A stretch of DNA of 39,536 nucleotides, taken from positions 1 through 39,536 of the forward strand of contig JAGBBA010000020.1 in the NCBI GenBank assembly GCA_017938695.1, written 5' to 3'. Within the stretch, counting starts at the first letter, position 1. The number at the start of each line of letters is the position of its first letter. Both the position numbers and the translations under genes were made by a program. Below the pieces are notes generated by a model. That model did no database searches and was not told the origin of the DNA. It saw only the letters and a program-made list of their open reading frames with translations. Shown here in pieces: positions 7,178 to 15,559 of the stretch. Source of the stretch: Clostridia bacterium (lineage in GTDB: Bacteria; Bacillota; Clostridia; Christensenellales; Aristaeellaceae).

Positions 7178-8092
7178 TCAAAACAATGCCTCTACAAAGT
7201 CCTTGGCGACGAAGGGCTGGAGGTCGTCGATGCCCTCGCCCACGCCGATGTACCAGACAGGGACTTCCAGCTCCTGGCGGATGGCCAGGGCGATGCCGCC
7301 CTTGGCGGTGCCGTCCAGCTTGGTGAGGATGATGCCGCCGATCTCGCACACTTCCTTGAAGGCGCGGGCCTGGGCCAGGCCGTTCTGGCCGGTGGTGGCG
7401 TCCAGCACCAGGATGCAGCGCACGTCGGCCTCGGGGTATTCGCGGTCGATGACGCGGCGCATCTTGTTCAGCTCGTCCATCAGGTTCTTCTTGTTGTGCA
7501 GGCGGCCAGCGGTGTCCACGATGAGCAGATCGGCGTCCTGGGCCTTGGCGGACTTCACAGCGTCGAAGACCACGGCGGCGGGGTCGGCACCCTCTTCGTG
7601 CTTCACGATGGGCACACGGGCGCGGTCAGCCCAGATGGACAGCTGCTCGGCAGCGGCGGCGCGGAAGGTATCGCCAGCGGCCAGCATGACCTTGCGGCCG
7701 ATGGACTGGAAGCGCAGCGACAGCTTGCCGATGGTGGTGGTCTTGCCCACGCCGTTCACGCCCACGACCAGCATCACCATGGGCCACTTCAGCGGAGGAC
7801 GGGGGATGTCCATTTGCTCTACCATGATCTGCTTGAGGATCTCCTTGGCCTGGGCGGCGTCGGTGATCTTGCCGGCCTTGACGCGGTCGCGCAGCTCGTC
7901 CATGATGGCGGTGGTGGCCTTCATACCGCAGTCGGAAAGGATCAGGATATCTTCCAGCTCTTCATAAAAATCTTCGTCGATCTTGCGGGTCTCCTTCACC
8001 AGCACGTCAACCTTCTCGGTCAGGTTGCCGCGGGTCTTGCTCAGACCTTCGCGCAGGCGGGCAAAGAGGCCCTTCTTTTTCGTTTCGCTCAT
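7178..8092 (-). CDS. ftsY: signal recognition particle receptor FtsY
   Basis: GTPase that docks the SRP-ribosome complex at the membrane. The protein is 304 residues with the N domain (about 1-95) and G domain. Visible motifs are the P-loop GVNGVGKTTT (111-120), DTFRAAA (141-147), VDTAGR (192-197) and TKLDGTAKGG (257-266). It lacks the long acidic A domain of enterobacteria, as is normal in Firmicutes. The start MSETKKKG at 8092 is set by GGGAGG (8106-8101) with eight bases of spacing; a longer N-terminal extension to 8152 would include the promoter. Its usual neighbours smc and ffh are not in the window. Confidence 0.97.
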   Translation of the reverse strand: MSETKKKGLFARLREGLSKTRGNLTEKVDVLVKETRKIDEDFYEELEDILILSDCGMKATTAIMDELRDRVKAGKITDAAQAKEILKQIMVEQMDIPRPPLKWPMVMLVVGVNGVGKTTTIGKLSLRFQSIGRKVMLAAGDTFRAAAAEQLSIWADRARVPIVKHEEGADPAAVVFDAVKSAKAQDADLLIVDTAGRLHNKKNLMDELNKMRRVIDREYPEADVRCILVLDATTGQNGLAQARAFKEVCEIGGIILTKLDGTAKGGIALAIRQELEVPVWYIGVGEGIDDLQPFVAKDFVEALF

Positions 8093-8123
8093 GGGTATAA
8101 CCTCCCGGGGTTTGATATTGGAT

Positions 8124-8152
8124 AGTGTATCACATTTGCGGGTTTTGGGCAA
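8124..8152 (-). promoter_or_regulatory. promoter of ftsY
   Basis: Read on the minus strand: TTGCCC (8152-8147), 17-base spacer, TACACT (8129-8124), with TG one base before the -10 box (extended -10). It lies directly after the eamA stop codon. Confidence 0.7.
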
Positions 8153-8153
8153 G

Positions 8154-9047
8154 TCAGCTGTCCTGGTGCTTGACGGAGCCCAGCAGGTACATGGTCAGAC
8201 CAATGAGCACCACTGCGCCGCCGATGATCAGCAGCGGGGTGGGGATCTCGCCGAACATGAGCATGCTCCACAGCATGGCACCCACGGGCTCGCCCAGAAT
8301 GGCGAAGGACACCACCGTGGCGGAAACCTTGCCCAGGGCGATGGTGAACATCAGGTGGCCCAGCAGGGTGCATCCCGCGGCCAGGCCGAAGGCATAGAGC
8401 CAGGATTGGCCGGTCATCTGGAAGCCGCCGGTCAGGGGCATGGTGAGAAGGAGCAGCAGGGCCGTTTGCGCATAGAGCAAAAAGGCGAAGGGCTCGGCTT
8501 CGGTGGTGCGGCGGGCGTAGCGGTTGCACAGCCAGTGCCCGGCCATGCAGGCGGCTCCGGCCAGGGCCAGCAGATCGCCGCCGATGTCGCCGCTCATGCC
8601 GGTGAGGCTGTTCAGGCCGATGAGCCCCGCGCCGATCAGGGCAACAATGGCCCCGGGGATGGCCTGCCGGGGCATGCGCTCCTTCAGGAACAGGCCGCTG
8701 ACTGCCGCCACAAACAGCGGCTGGGTGCACACCAGGGCTACCGAGGCAAAGGTGCTGGTGGCATCCAGGCTGGTCATCCAGGTGAGGTAGTGCACGGCCA
8801 GAAAGCCGCTGGCGGCCAGGCTCCACAGCCACTGGGTCCGGGTCATGCGGCGCAGGCTGCGGATGGGGGCCTCGCTCTGCCCCTTGCGGCGGATGCACAG
8901 CAAGGGCAGCATCATCAACGCGCTGAGAAGCATCCGCGTAAAGGCCATGGAGGCCGGGTTAGCCCCGGCCAGCAGGCCGCCCTTCACCAGCGGCCCGGAG
9001 TAGGACACCATGACAACGCCGAGTAAAACTAACAGATAGGAAGACAT
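8154..9047 (-). CDS. EamA/DMT family transporter
   Basis: Ten-helix drug/metabolite transporter superfamily protein of 297 residues, inner membrane, substrate unknown. It shows two repeated EamA halves: the first begins at the N-terminus (LLVLLGVVMVSYSGPLVKGG) and ends near the KERMPR loop, the second starts near GDLLALAGAACMAGHW and ends near GGAVVLIGLTMYLLG. Each half contains a conserved Glu/Pro turn (FLKERMPRQ; LGEPVGAMLWSMLMFGE). A weak AAAGAAG lies before ATG 9047. It follows the GNAT gene in the same direction across a spacer with a heptamer array. Confidence 0.88.
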   Translation of the reverse strand: MSSYLLVLLGVVMVSYSGPLVKGGLLAGANPASMAFTRMLLSALMMLPLLCIRRKGQSEAPIRSLRRMTRTQWLWSLAASGFLAVHYLTWMTSLDATSTFASVALVCTQPLFVAAVSGLFLKERMPRQAIPGAIVALIGAGLIGLNSLTGMSGDIGGDLLALAGAACMAGHWLCNRYARRTTEAEPFAFLLYAQTALLLLLTMPLTGGFQMTGQSWLYAFGLAAGCTLLGHLMFTIALGKVSATVVSFAILGEPVGAMLWSMLMFGEIPTPLLIIGGAVVLIGLTMYLLGSVKHQDS

Positions 9048-9069
9048 AAAGGCACTTCTTTCTAATGAG

Positions 9070-9103
9070 GAATTCGAAATGCGGCATTCGGAATGTAGTT
9101 TGT
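9070..9103 (-). repeat. diverged heptamer array upstream of eamA
   Basis: On the plus strand GAATTCG, AAATGCG, GCATTCG, GAATGTA in a seven-base register; in the sense of eamA it reads as ATTCCGA-type units. It ends about 23 bases before the eamA start codon. Confidence 0.5.
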
Positions 9104-9131
9104 GGCGTGGCAGAAAGCTGCCTTTCGCTCG

Positions 9132-9584
9132 TCACTCAAGCGAATGCAGGGGCAGCTTCATTTCATTTTCACCGTGTTCAAATACGCCGGTGGGTGCGAA
9201 GCCCAGCTTGCGATAAACGTGCTCGGCGATGTGGTTGTCCGGCGCGCAGCCCAGGAGTATGGAATCATACTTGCCGCTTTCACGGGCCAGGCGGATGATC
9301 TCCCGGATGGCGGCAGTGCCATAGCCCTTGTTCTGGTGCTCCGGCGGAAACATGATGCGCCAGATGATCAGGCACCGCTCGTCGGTATCCTCGTCCAGCA
9401 TCATAAAGCCCACAGGAGTATCGTCGTCATAGATGGCGAAGGGGTACACATCGCCGGCATCGCGGTAGAGCCACGCCTGGGCCAGCGAGTAGGCGTTGGA
9501 CGCGACAAAATGCTCGTCATCCGGGCGTTTCATACGGATGACCGCATCGAAATTGTCTTCTGTAATCCTGCGAAACTGGATCAT
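9132..9584 (-). CDS. GNAT family N-acetyltransferase
   Basis: A 150-residue single-domain acetyltransferase with acetyl-CoA motif A visible as PPEHQNKGYGTAAIREI, followed by LLGCAPDNHIAEHVYRKLGF, the usual C-terminal signature. The substrate is unknown; related sequences are annotated as spermidine or small-molecule acetyltransferases, which I do not assume here. GAGG at 9595-9592 supports ATG 9584, seven bases on; a GTG at 9596 would lie within that site. It starts 16 bases after the mnmG stop and is probably cotranscribed with it. Confidence 0.85.
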   Translation of the reverse strand: MIQFRRITEDNFDAVIRMKRPDDEHFVASNAYSLAQAWLYRDAGDVYPFAIYDDDTPVGFMMLDEDTDERCLIIWRIMFPPEHQNKGYGTAAIREIIRLARESGKYDSILLGCAPDNHIAEHVYRKLGFAPTGVFEHGENEMKLPLHSLE

Positions 9585-9600
9585 TTCTGGCCTCACTAAC

Positions 9601-11454
9601 TTAATTCCTGGCTTTCTCCAGCCACACCATCAGCACAGCGATATCTGCCGGGGACACGCCGGGGATGCGGCTGGCCGCGGCCAGGGAACGGGGACGCTGA
9701 CGGGTCAGCTTCTGCCGGGCTTCCAGGCGCAGGGTGGAAATGCTGTTGTAGTCGGCGTCCTCGGGCAGGAGCATGTCCTCCATGGCCCGGGCGCGGCGGA
9801 TCAGCGCGTCCTGCTTGTCCAGGTAGCCGGCGTATTTCACGGCGATCTGCGCCTGCTCCCGGGCAGGGGCGGAGTGCTCCGCCAGGGAGGGGGTCAGCTC
9901 GGCCAGATCATTCAGGGTGATTTCCGGGCGGCGCAGCAGTTCCTCGGCACTCAGGGAAGTGGCGGCGATGGGCTGGCCGTGCTGCTCCAGCCAGGCGTCC
10001 CGGCTGGCACCGGGGGCATAACGGGTGTGCTTGAGCTCATCCAGCAGCTGGGCGGTTTCCTGCTGCTTGCGCCGGGTGCGCTCCATGCGCTCTTCGGTGA
10101 CCAGACCGGCCTCATAGCCCAGGTGAGTCAGGCGCAGGTCGGCGTTATCCTGGCGGAGCTGCAGCCGGTGCTCGGCGCGGGAGGTCATCATGCGGTAGGG
10201 CTCGTCAGTGCCCTTGGTGGTCAGGTCGTCGGTCATCACGCCGATGTAGGCCATGTCCCGGGTGAGGATCAGCGGCTGCTTGCCCTGCATTTGCAGCGCG
10301 GCGTTCATGCCGGCGATCAGGCCCTGGCAGGCGGCCTCTTCATAGCCGCTGGTGCCGTTGATCTGCCCGGCGAAGAACAGCCCGCCGATCCGTAGGCTTT
10401 CCAGGGTGGGGCGCAATTCGCGGCTGTCGATGCAGTCGTACTCGATGGCGTAGGCCAGGCGGGTCAGCTGGCAGCGGCGCAGGCCGGGCACGGAGCGGTA
10501 CATCTCCCACTGCACGTCCTCGGGCAGCGAGGTGGACATGCCCTGCACGTACCACTCCCGGCTTTCCCGGCCCTCCGGCTCCAGAAAGACCTGGTGCCGG
10601 TCCTTGTCGGCAAACTTGACGATCTTGTCCTCAATGCTGGGGCAGTACCGGGGCCCCACGCCGTGAATCTGCCCGGAATAAAGCGGTGCCCGGTGCAGGT
10701 TGCGGCGGATGATCTCGTGGGTTTCGGGGGTCGTCCAGGTCAGGTAGCACTGGTGGGTGTTGTGCAGCTCCCGGTCGGTCATGAAGGAGAAGGGCACCAC
10801 GGGCTCGTCGCCGGGCTGGGGGGTCATTTCATCAAAGTCGATGGAGCGCACGTCCACGCGGGCCGGGGTGCCGGTCTTGAATCGGCGCAGCTCGAAGCCC
10901 AAGTCAAGCAGACTGCCGGATAGCCCGGTGGCGTTCATCAGGCCCTGGGGGCCGCCGTCCTGCTGGTGCTCGCCGATGATAATGCGGCTCTTGAGGTACA
11001 CGCCGCTGGCCACCACCGCCGCCTGGCAGGGGATGCGCTGGCCGGTCATGGTGGTCACAGCCTGTACGCGGCCGTTCTCCACCTCGATGGACGCGGCCTC
11101 GCCCTGGCGCACAGTGAGCCGCTCCTGGCTCATCAGGGCCTTGCGCATGCGGTTTTGATAGGCCTGCTTGTCGGCCTGGGCGCGAAGGCTGTGCACCGCA
11201 GGGCCCTTGCTCAGGTTCAGCATGCGGCTCTGCAGAAAGGTATCGTCAATGGCGCGGCCCATTTCGCCGCCCAGGGCGTCCAGTTCGCGCACCAGATGCC
11301 CCTTGGCCGAGCCGCCGATCACCGGATTGCACGCCATCAGGGCGATGCCGTCCATGTTCAGCGTCAGCAGCAGCGTGTCCATGCCCATGCGCGCCGCAGC
11401 CAGTGCCGCCTCGCACCCTGAATGTCCGCCGCCGATCACAACAATGTCCGCCAT
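9601..11454 (-). CDS. mnmG: tRNA uridine-5-carboxymethylaminomethyl modification enzyme MnmG
   Basis: FAD-dependent partner of MnmE in wobble uridine (U34) modification of tRNA. The 617-residue length is normal. It starts MADIVVIGGGHSGCEAA, the Rossmann FAD loop, and retains NPVIGGSAKGHLVRE, the GTPARVDVRSIDF stretch, GQINGTSGYEEAACQG and the C-terminal helical domain with YAGYLDKQ for MnmE binding. AAGGAGG (11468-11462) precedes ATG 11454 by seven bases. The frame stays open for 103 more codons upstream, but that stretch is the hairpin array and is not coding. It has its own promoter; its common neighbours mnmE and rsmG are absent here. Confidence 0.97.
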   Translation of the reverse strand: MADIVVIGGGHSGCEAALAAARMGMDTLLLTLNMDGIALMACNPVIGGSAKGHLVRELDALGGEMGRAIDDTFLQSRMLNLSKGPAVHSLRAQADKQAYQNRMRKALMSQERLTVRQGEAASIEVENGRVQAVTTMTGQRIPCQAAVVASGVYLKSRIIIGEHQQDGGPQGLMNATGLSGSLLDLGFELRRFKTGTPARVDVRSIDFDEMTPQPGDEPVVPFSFMTDRELHNTHQCYLTWTTPETHEIIRRNLHRAPLYSGQIHGVGPRYCPSIEDKIVKFADKDRHQVFLEPEGRESREWYVQGMSTSLPEDVQWEMYRSVPGLRRCQLTRLAYAIEYDCIDSRELRPTLESLRIGGLFFAGQINGTSGYEEAACQGLIAGMNAALQMQGKQPLILTRDMAYIGVMTDDLTTKGTDEPYRMMTSRAEHRLQLRQDNADLRLTHLGYEAGLVTEERMERTRRKQQETAQLLDELKHTRYAPGASRDAWLEQHGQPIAATSLSAEELLRRPEITLNDLAELTPSLAEHSAPAREQAQIAVKYAGYLDKQDALIRRARAMEDMLLPEDADYNSISTLRLEARQKLTRQRPRSLAAASRIPGVSPADIAVLMVWLEKARN

Positions 11455-11482
11455 GGAAGCCCCTCCTTTAACACAATGCCTT

Positions 11483-11511
11483 ATTATAGCACAAGCTTCC
11501 CCGAATGAAAA
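11483..11511 (-). promoter_or_regulatory. promoter of mnmG
   Basis: Minus strand: TTTTCA (11511-11506), 17-base spacer, TATAAT (11488-11483). Leader of about 20 bases. Confidence 0.8.
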
Positions 11512-11516
11512 CCCCG

Positions 11517-11604
11517 CCAGAGGGGACTCCGTCCCCTCTGGACTCCCCGGCCAAAGGGGCTCTGCCCCTTTGGAAACCCCGCTTAAGGGTCTTCGACCCT
11601 TAAG
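11517..11604 (+). repeat. hairpin array 2 (between mnmG and cwlD)
   Basis: Three hairpins, one of each type: 11517-11541 (CCAGAGGGG/CCCCTCTGG, then ACTCC), 11551-11573 (CCAAAGGGG/CCCCTTTGG, then AAACC) and 11582-11604 (CTTAAGGGT/ACCCTTAAG, then AATCC). The array lies in the 303-base divergent spacer 11455-11757, between the mnmG promoter and the cwlD start. Confidence 0.88.
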
Positions 11605-11646
11605 AATCCCGTTCGGGGAAGGGCGTTGCTGGGTGATCTCCGAGTT

Positions 11647-11678
11647 GGGGTCACGGCGCGCGGAGGGCGCGCCGCGAC
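11647..11678 (+). repeat. GTCACGGCGC hairpin, copy 2
   Basis: Left arm GTCACGGCGCGC (11650-11661), right arm GCGCGCCGCGAC (11667-11678), loop GGAGG. The same A/C mismatch near the base is present in all three copies while the loop-proximal pairs differ and still match. Confidence 0.8.
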
Positions 11679-11757
11679 GCGGGGAAAGCAGCGAAGGTGT
11701 GTAGCTGGACGCATGCTCCGTCCTTCCTGTGCATATCATCCCGTGGAGGTGATCCTG

Positions 11758-12519
11758 ATGCAATGGCTGCCAGGCAAAAAGGGAGAACGCAAGCTGACCA
11801 TGGCGGTGCTGCTGGTGGTGCTGCTGGGGATCTTCACGGCGGTGGCGGCCTTCCGGCAGAATCTGCCGAAGCAGCCCGATCCGGTGGTGGCGGAGTCACC
11901 GGCGGCGGTGCTGCCCCTCAGCGGCTGGCGCATCGTGGTGGATCCGGGCCATGGCGGCTACGATGGCGGTGCCCGGGCCCGGGACAGCGGCGTGTGGGAG
12001 AAGGAGATCAACCTGGCGGTGGCCAGGCAAGTAGAAAAGGCCCTCACCCAGCGCGGCGCGGCGGTGTTCATGACGCGCACGAAGGATGAGGACCTGTGTA
12101 CCGATGCCCGTCCCGCTGGCAAAACCATGAAGCGTGAGGACATGGAGAACCGGGTAGCCCTGGCGGTGGAGGCCAAGGCGGATATGGTGCTGTCCATTCA
12201 CATGAACGAGTATCGGGATCGCAGCCAGTCCGGGCCCCAGGTGTTTTACCGGCAGGGGTGCGACAGCGGGCGGCTGCTGGCCGGTGCCATGCAGGAGACA
12301 CTCATCGCTCAGCTTTCACCCCAGAAGCGCCGCGCCGCCCTGGCCGGGGATTACTTCATCCTGCAATTGGATGTGCCCTCGGTGCTGATCGAGTGCGGCT
12401 TCATTTCCAACGCTGCCGAGGAGAAGCTGCTGCTTTCCAAGGATTATCAGGAAAAGCTGGGGCAGGCGGTGGCCCAGGGGGTGGAGAGCTATGCGGCACT
12501 TTCTCAGGGCATTAAGTAA
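11758..12519 (+). CDS. cwlD: N-acetylmuramoyl-L-alanine amidase (CwlD-like)
   Basis: Zinc amidase of the Amidase_3 family that cleaves the lactyl-amide bond of peptidoglycan; CwlD makes the muramic-delta-lactam precursor in spore cortex. The 253-residue protein has an N-terminal membrane anchor (about 13-32), then zinc ligands H65 in DPGHGG, E83 in KEINL and H148 in SIHMNEY, and catalytic E212 in LIECGFISN. ATG 11758 follows GGAGGTGA (11745-11752). The CwlD assignment rests on size, single anchor and sporulation genes elsewhere in the window; a vegetative amidase is possible. Its last 16 bases overlap the end of the convergent sigma factor gene. Confidence 0.82.
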   Translation: MQWLPGKKGERKLTMAVLLVVLLGIFTAVAAFRQNLPKQPDPVVAESPAAVLPLSGWRIVVDPGHGGYDGGARARDSGVWEKEINLAVARQVEKALTQRGAAVFMTRTKDEDLCTDARPAGKTMKREDMENRVALAVEAKADMVLSIHMNEYRDRSQSGPQVFYRQGCDSGRLLAGAMQETLIAQLSPQKRRAALAGDYFILQLDVPSVLIECGFISNAAEEKLLLSKDYQEKLGQAVAQGVESYAALSQGIK

Positions 12520-14111
12520 CACATGGTGAGGAACTCGCCGTCGCGCTGGTCTTGCGGCTCGTAGAGGTACCCTGCCTTGAAGGCGATGAGCTCTGTCATG
12601 AAGCCGATGTCCATCAGGGCCAGCACCTCGTCCAGCGGCGCAAGGCGGTGCAAGTGCTTGGGCAGGGTGCGGAGGCTCAGCTGGTGGAGGTCCTCGGCCA
12701 CGCGCAGCAGGGAAGGCTGGAGGGCATCCGCCAGGGGCTGGAAGATTTGCTTTTGCAGCTGATCATACTGCTTATTGCTGAAAATGACAAAGTTGGGTTC
12801 TGCCTTGCCCTCGTGCATGAGCACAAAACCTTTTTCCACCAGCTGGGCCAGGCGGTATTGCTCCTCGCCGGTCACGCAGGCCAGGTCAAAGCCGTGCCTG
12901 ACCAGCTTTTCCAGCAAAAGGCGCAGGGCGTTCCACTCCGGAGTGTAGCTGTCTATCAGATGTTCGATCTCGCTGCTGCCAAAATTGTACAGGCCAAACC
13001 AGCAGAAGCCGTAGCCTTCCATGCTGCCGTTGTAGGCCCAGCGGTCATCCAGGAACCGTTCGGGGCGGTGGCTGCGGTCGAAGCCCAGGGGATTGTAGTG
13101 TCCGCCATCCGGCCGGAGGGGCGGCGTGGGCTTTTCCAGCGGCAGGGGGAGCGAATAGGTGGTGAAGTGGTAGAGCAGCAGCCACAAAAGCTTATCCATG
13201 GGCTTGTCGCAGCCGATGAAACCCAGCGCGCGGATGTCGGCCTCGTGCTCCGTCAAATAGCGGACGATGGCCAGCGACACGCTCTCCTGATGATTGAAGA
13301 AGATCTGGCATATGTCGTTGCGGTGGTTAGCGTCATGGATAAGGAAGGTGGTCGTGTACCTTCCTTTTTCTTCAGTGACGAACTCCTGCTCCGTCAGCCA
13401 CTGCAGGTCGTTTTCCACATAGGCGGCGGCCACGCCCAGCGCGGCGGCGATTTCCTGCACGGTGCGGCCCTGCTGGTAGCAATGCAGCAGGATGTTCTGC
13501 ATTAAAAGACTCTGGTTGATGCGCTTGATATCCAATTCCGGCACGGGCATGCCGCACACGGCCATGTGCAGCCTGCCGGGGCGGTAGACGTAATCGGTGG
13601 TTGTTGGTGTCATGGTTTGATGCTCCTCTCTCAGCTTGCGGCGGGTATCGAACAGGTGCCAGCGCACCGCGCCTTCGGTGATGTTCAGCCGGGCGGCGAT
13701 GTCCTTTTGCGGCAGCTGGTCGATGTAATACAGGATCATGATCTCCCGCTGGGTGCGGCTCAGGTGCAGGATGCGCTGGTGCAGCCAAGCGGTAAGGTGC
13801 TGCTGCTCGTCCTGATCGGCCAGGACCTGGGCAAAGTCGGGCTCGGCAGGGGCGAAGGCGGCCAGGTCAGGGCGGTGCTTGTCCTGGCGCAGCTGCTTGC
13901 ACCACACATATTTGGCGATGCGCCACAGAAAGTGCTCTGGCTGGGCAACGGAGCGGCCCTGGGCTTCCTCGCGGTGCACCGCGGAAAAGAATTGCAGCCA
14001 CACCTCCTGGGCCAACTCCTCTGCCTGATGGCTGTTGCCGGTCTTGCCCATGGCCCAGCGCAGCAGCGGCAGGGCGTATGCATCCACCCATGCGCTGAAA
14101 CGGCTATCCAT
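12504..14111 (-). CDS. ECF-type sigma-70 factor with large C-terminal extension
   Basis: The first 165 residues of this 535-residue protein are an ECF sigma factor: region 2 (about 8-80, with HQAEELAQEVWLQFF and FLWRIAKYVWCKQLRQ) and region 4 (about 108-162, with LSRTQREIMILYYIDQLPQKDIAARLN and TEGAVRWHL). A typical ECF factor stops there. The remaining 370 residues begin with a winged-helix-like segment (about 195-258, TVQEIAAALGVAAAYVENDL) and continue into a region I do not recognise. No membrane segment or anti-sigma gene is adjacent, so the extension may be the regulator. ATG 14111 follows AGGAGGT (14125-14119). A possible AAC-type -35 (AACGTT, 14161-14156) precedes TACTAT (14141-14136), but the spacer is only 14 bases. 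Confidence 0.82.
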   Translation of the reverse strand: MDSRFSAWVDAYALPLLRWAMGKTGNSHQAEELAQEVWLQFFSAVHREEAQGRSVAQPEHFLWRIAKYVWCKQLRQDKHRPDLAAFAPAEPDFAQVLADQDEQQHLTAWLHQRILHLSRTQREIMILYYIDQLPQKDIAARLNITEGAVRWHLFDTRRKLREEHQTMTPTTTDYVYRPGRLHMAVCGMPVPELDIKRINQSLLMQNILLHCYQQGRTVQEIAAALGVAAAYVENDLQWLTEQEFVTEEKGRYTTTFLIHDANHRNDICQIFFNHQESVSLAIVRYLTEHEADIRALGFIGCDKPMDKLLWLLLYHFTTYSLPLPLEKPTPPLRPDGGHYNPLGFDRSHRPERFLDDRWAYNGSMEGYGFCWFGLYNFGSSEIEHLIDSYTPEWNALRLLLEKLVRHGFDLACVTGEEQYRLAQLVEKGFVLMHEGKAEPNFVIFSNKQYDQLQKQIFQPLADALQPSLLRVAEDLHQLSLRTLPKHLHRLAPLDEVLALMDIGFMTELIAFKAGYLYEPQDQRDGEFLTMCYLMP

Positions 14112-14171
14112 GCCGATCACCTCCTGTTTGCCTTGATAGTACCGCGAAAGAGAGAAACGTTAGGGCGAAAT

Positions 14172-14197
14172 GGAAAAAATCCGCCGGATGGGCGGAT
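14172..14197 (-). terminator. intrinsic terminator after rluD-type gene
   Basis: Minus strand: ATCCGCC (14197-14191) with GGCGGAT (14185-14179), five-base loop, followed by a run of T (14179-14174). It separates the operon from the sigma factor gene. Confidence 0.85.
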
Positions 14198-15111
14198 CAA
14201 AGGTCAATGCCGTGGCTGTGCAGGCCCTTCACAAACTCCGCAGGCAAGGGAGCGGTGAAGGTCATGCGCTGGCCGGTGGCAGGGTGGGTGAAGCTGAGGG
14301 AGTAGGCGTGGAGCATCAGCCTGGGAACCTTCGCGCCCCGGGGGCTGCCGTAGATGGGGTCTCCGCAGACGGGGTGGCCCAGGTGCTTCATGTGCACGCG
14401 AATTTGATGGGTACGCCCGGTGAGAATATGCACGTCCACCAGCGTAACGCCCCGGCCACGGGCCAGCACCTGCCAATCGGTGATGGCTTCCCGGCCCTCG
14501 GGGTCGATGGCCATCTTCTTGCGGTCCTTCTTGCTGCGGGCGATGGGCTCGTTGACCCGGCCGGAGTCCTCCTTAAAGCCGCCATCCACCAGGGCGCGGT
14601 AGTGCTTTTCCATCAGCCGATCCTGGAGCTGCTGGCTCAGAGCCAGCTGGGCGGCGTCGTTCTTGGCCACCAGCAGCAGGCCGCTGGTATCCTTATCCAG
14701 CCGGTGCACAATGCCCGGGCGCAGCTCGCCGCCGATGCCCCCCAGGCTGTCCAGGTGGTGTAAAAGGGCGTTGACCAGGGTGCCGTCCTCATTGCCGGCG
14801 GCAGGATGCACCACCATGCCGCAGGGCTTCACCACCACGGCCAGGTCGGCATCCTCGTAGATGATCTCCAGGGGGATGTCCTCCGCCTGGGGGGTGGCAG
14901 GCTTGGGGGCGGGCAGGGTGAGGGTCACCTGCTGGCCGGGCTTGGCCTTGGTGCCAGCCTTTTTTTCGGGCTTGCCGTCCACGGTGCACAGGCCGTCCTC
15001 CATCAGGGAGGCCACCCGGGAGCGGGTCAGTCCCGTGGCTTTGGACAGCATCACATCCAGGCGGCGGCCGTCGCCGGTAAGTTCAAACAGGGTCTCCTTT
15101 GGTGCTTCCAT
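14197..15111 (-). CDS. RluA-family 23S rRNA pseudouridine synthase (RluD/YlyB-like)
   Basis: Isomerises uridine to pseudouridine in rRNA. The 304-residue protein has an N-terminal S4 RNA-binding domain (about 16-66, RLDVMLSKATGLTRSRVASL), then the catalytic domain with HRLDKDTSGLLLVAK (D139 catalytic) and the GRTHQIRVHMKHLGHPVCGD signature. Position just downstream of lspA matches the Bacillus lspA-ylyB order, so YlyB is the likely counterpart. The start at 15111 lies 29 bases inside the end of lspA; GAGAAG precedes it. A terminator follows the stop. Confidence 0.93.
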   Translation of the reverse strand: MEAPKETLFELTGDGRRLDVMLSKATGLTRSRVASLMEDGLCTVDGKPEKKAGTKAKPGQQVTLTLPAPKPATPQAEDIPLEIIYEDADLAVVVKPCGMVVHPAAGNEDGTLVNALLHHLDSLGGIGGELRPGIVHRLDKDTSGLLLVAKNDAAQLALSQQLQDRLMEKHYRALVDGGFKEDSGRVNEPIARSKKDRKKMAIDPEGREAITDWQVLARGRGVTLVDVHILTGRTHQIRVHMKHLGHPVCGDPIYGSPRGAKVPRLMLHAYSLSFTHPATGQRMTFTAPLPAEFVKGLHSHGIDL

Positions 15112-15559
15112 GCTTCTCGCTCCAATCCTCGGGCCTGAACAGCAGCGACCAGGCCATCAGCGCGCAGCCCACTGTGAGGGCTGCGTCCGCCACGTTGAAA
15201 ATGGCAAAATCCACAAACAAAATCTCGAACATGTCCACCACATAGCCGTTCAGCAGCCGGTCGATCATGTTGCCCACGGCACCGCCCAGCATCAGCATGG
15301 CGGCGATGCTGGCCAGCGTGCCCAGGCGGTAGCGGCGCAAAACCAGCCAGCCAGCCGTGATCAGCACGGCGGACAGAATGCCCAGCAGCCATGGCCTGCC
15401 GGAAAGCAGGCTGAAGGCCATGCCGGTGTTTTCGGCATAGCGCAGCCCCACTACGCCGGGGATGAGCACCACCGCCCCGGTCAGTTGCCGGGCGGCCAGC
15501 TTGCTCAATTGATCCAGGATCAGCGTCAATAGCGCGATCCAGCCGAATTTACGCATCAT
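15083..15559 (-). CDS. lspA: lipoprotein signal peptidase II
   Basis: Membrane aspartyl protease that removes signal peptides from prolipoproteins. The 158-residue protein has four predicted membrane segments (about 5-22, 56-74, 82-97, 122-142). It keeps the catalytic aspartates D100 in GNMIDRL and D125 in FNVADAAL plus the ENTGMAFS motif. The start codons ATG 15559 and ATG 15556 are adjacent; GGAG (15565-15562) fits the second slightly better. The first overlaps the stop of the DUF5665 gene (TAATG), so the two are coupled, and its 3' end overlaps the pseudouridine synthase gene. Confidence 0.96.
   Translation of the reverse strand: MMRKFGWIALLTLILDQLSKLAARQLTGAVVLIPGVVGLRYAENTGMAFSLLSGRPWLLGILSAVLITAGWLVLRRYRLGTLASIAAMLMLGGAVGNMIDRLLNGYVVDMFEILFVDFAIFNVADAALTVGCALMAWSLLFRPEDWSEKHGSTKGDPV

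Noticed and set aside
11517-11604. CRISPR-like array
   Set aside because: The units are individually palindromic, of different sequence, with short fixed linkers and no spacers or cas genes.
11168-11704. Open plus-strand frame running through the mnmG 5' part and the hairpin array
   Set aside because: It is the complement of mnmG plus repeat DNA, with no start signal.
11455-11763. N-terminal extension of mnmG by 103 codons
   Set aside because: It covers the promoter and hairpin array 2; the Rossmann loop of MnmG starts directly after the ATG at 11454.
14136-14161. Autoregulated ECF promoter before the sigma factor gene (AACGTT and TACTAT)
   Set aside because: The 14-base spacer is short and the -10 does not match a typical ECF CGT-type box; kept only as a test in the sigma factor finding.
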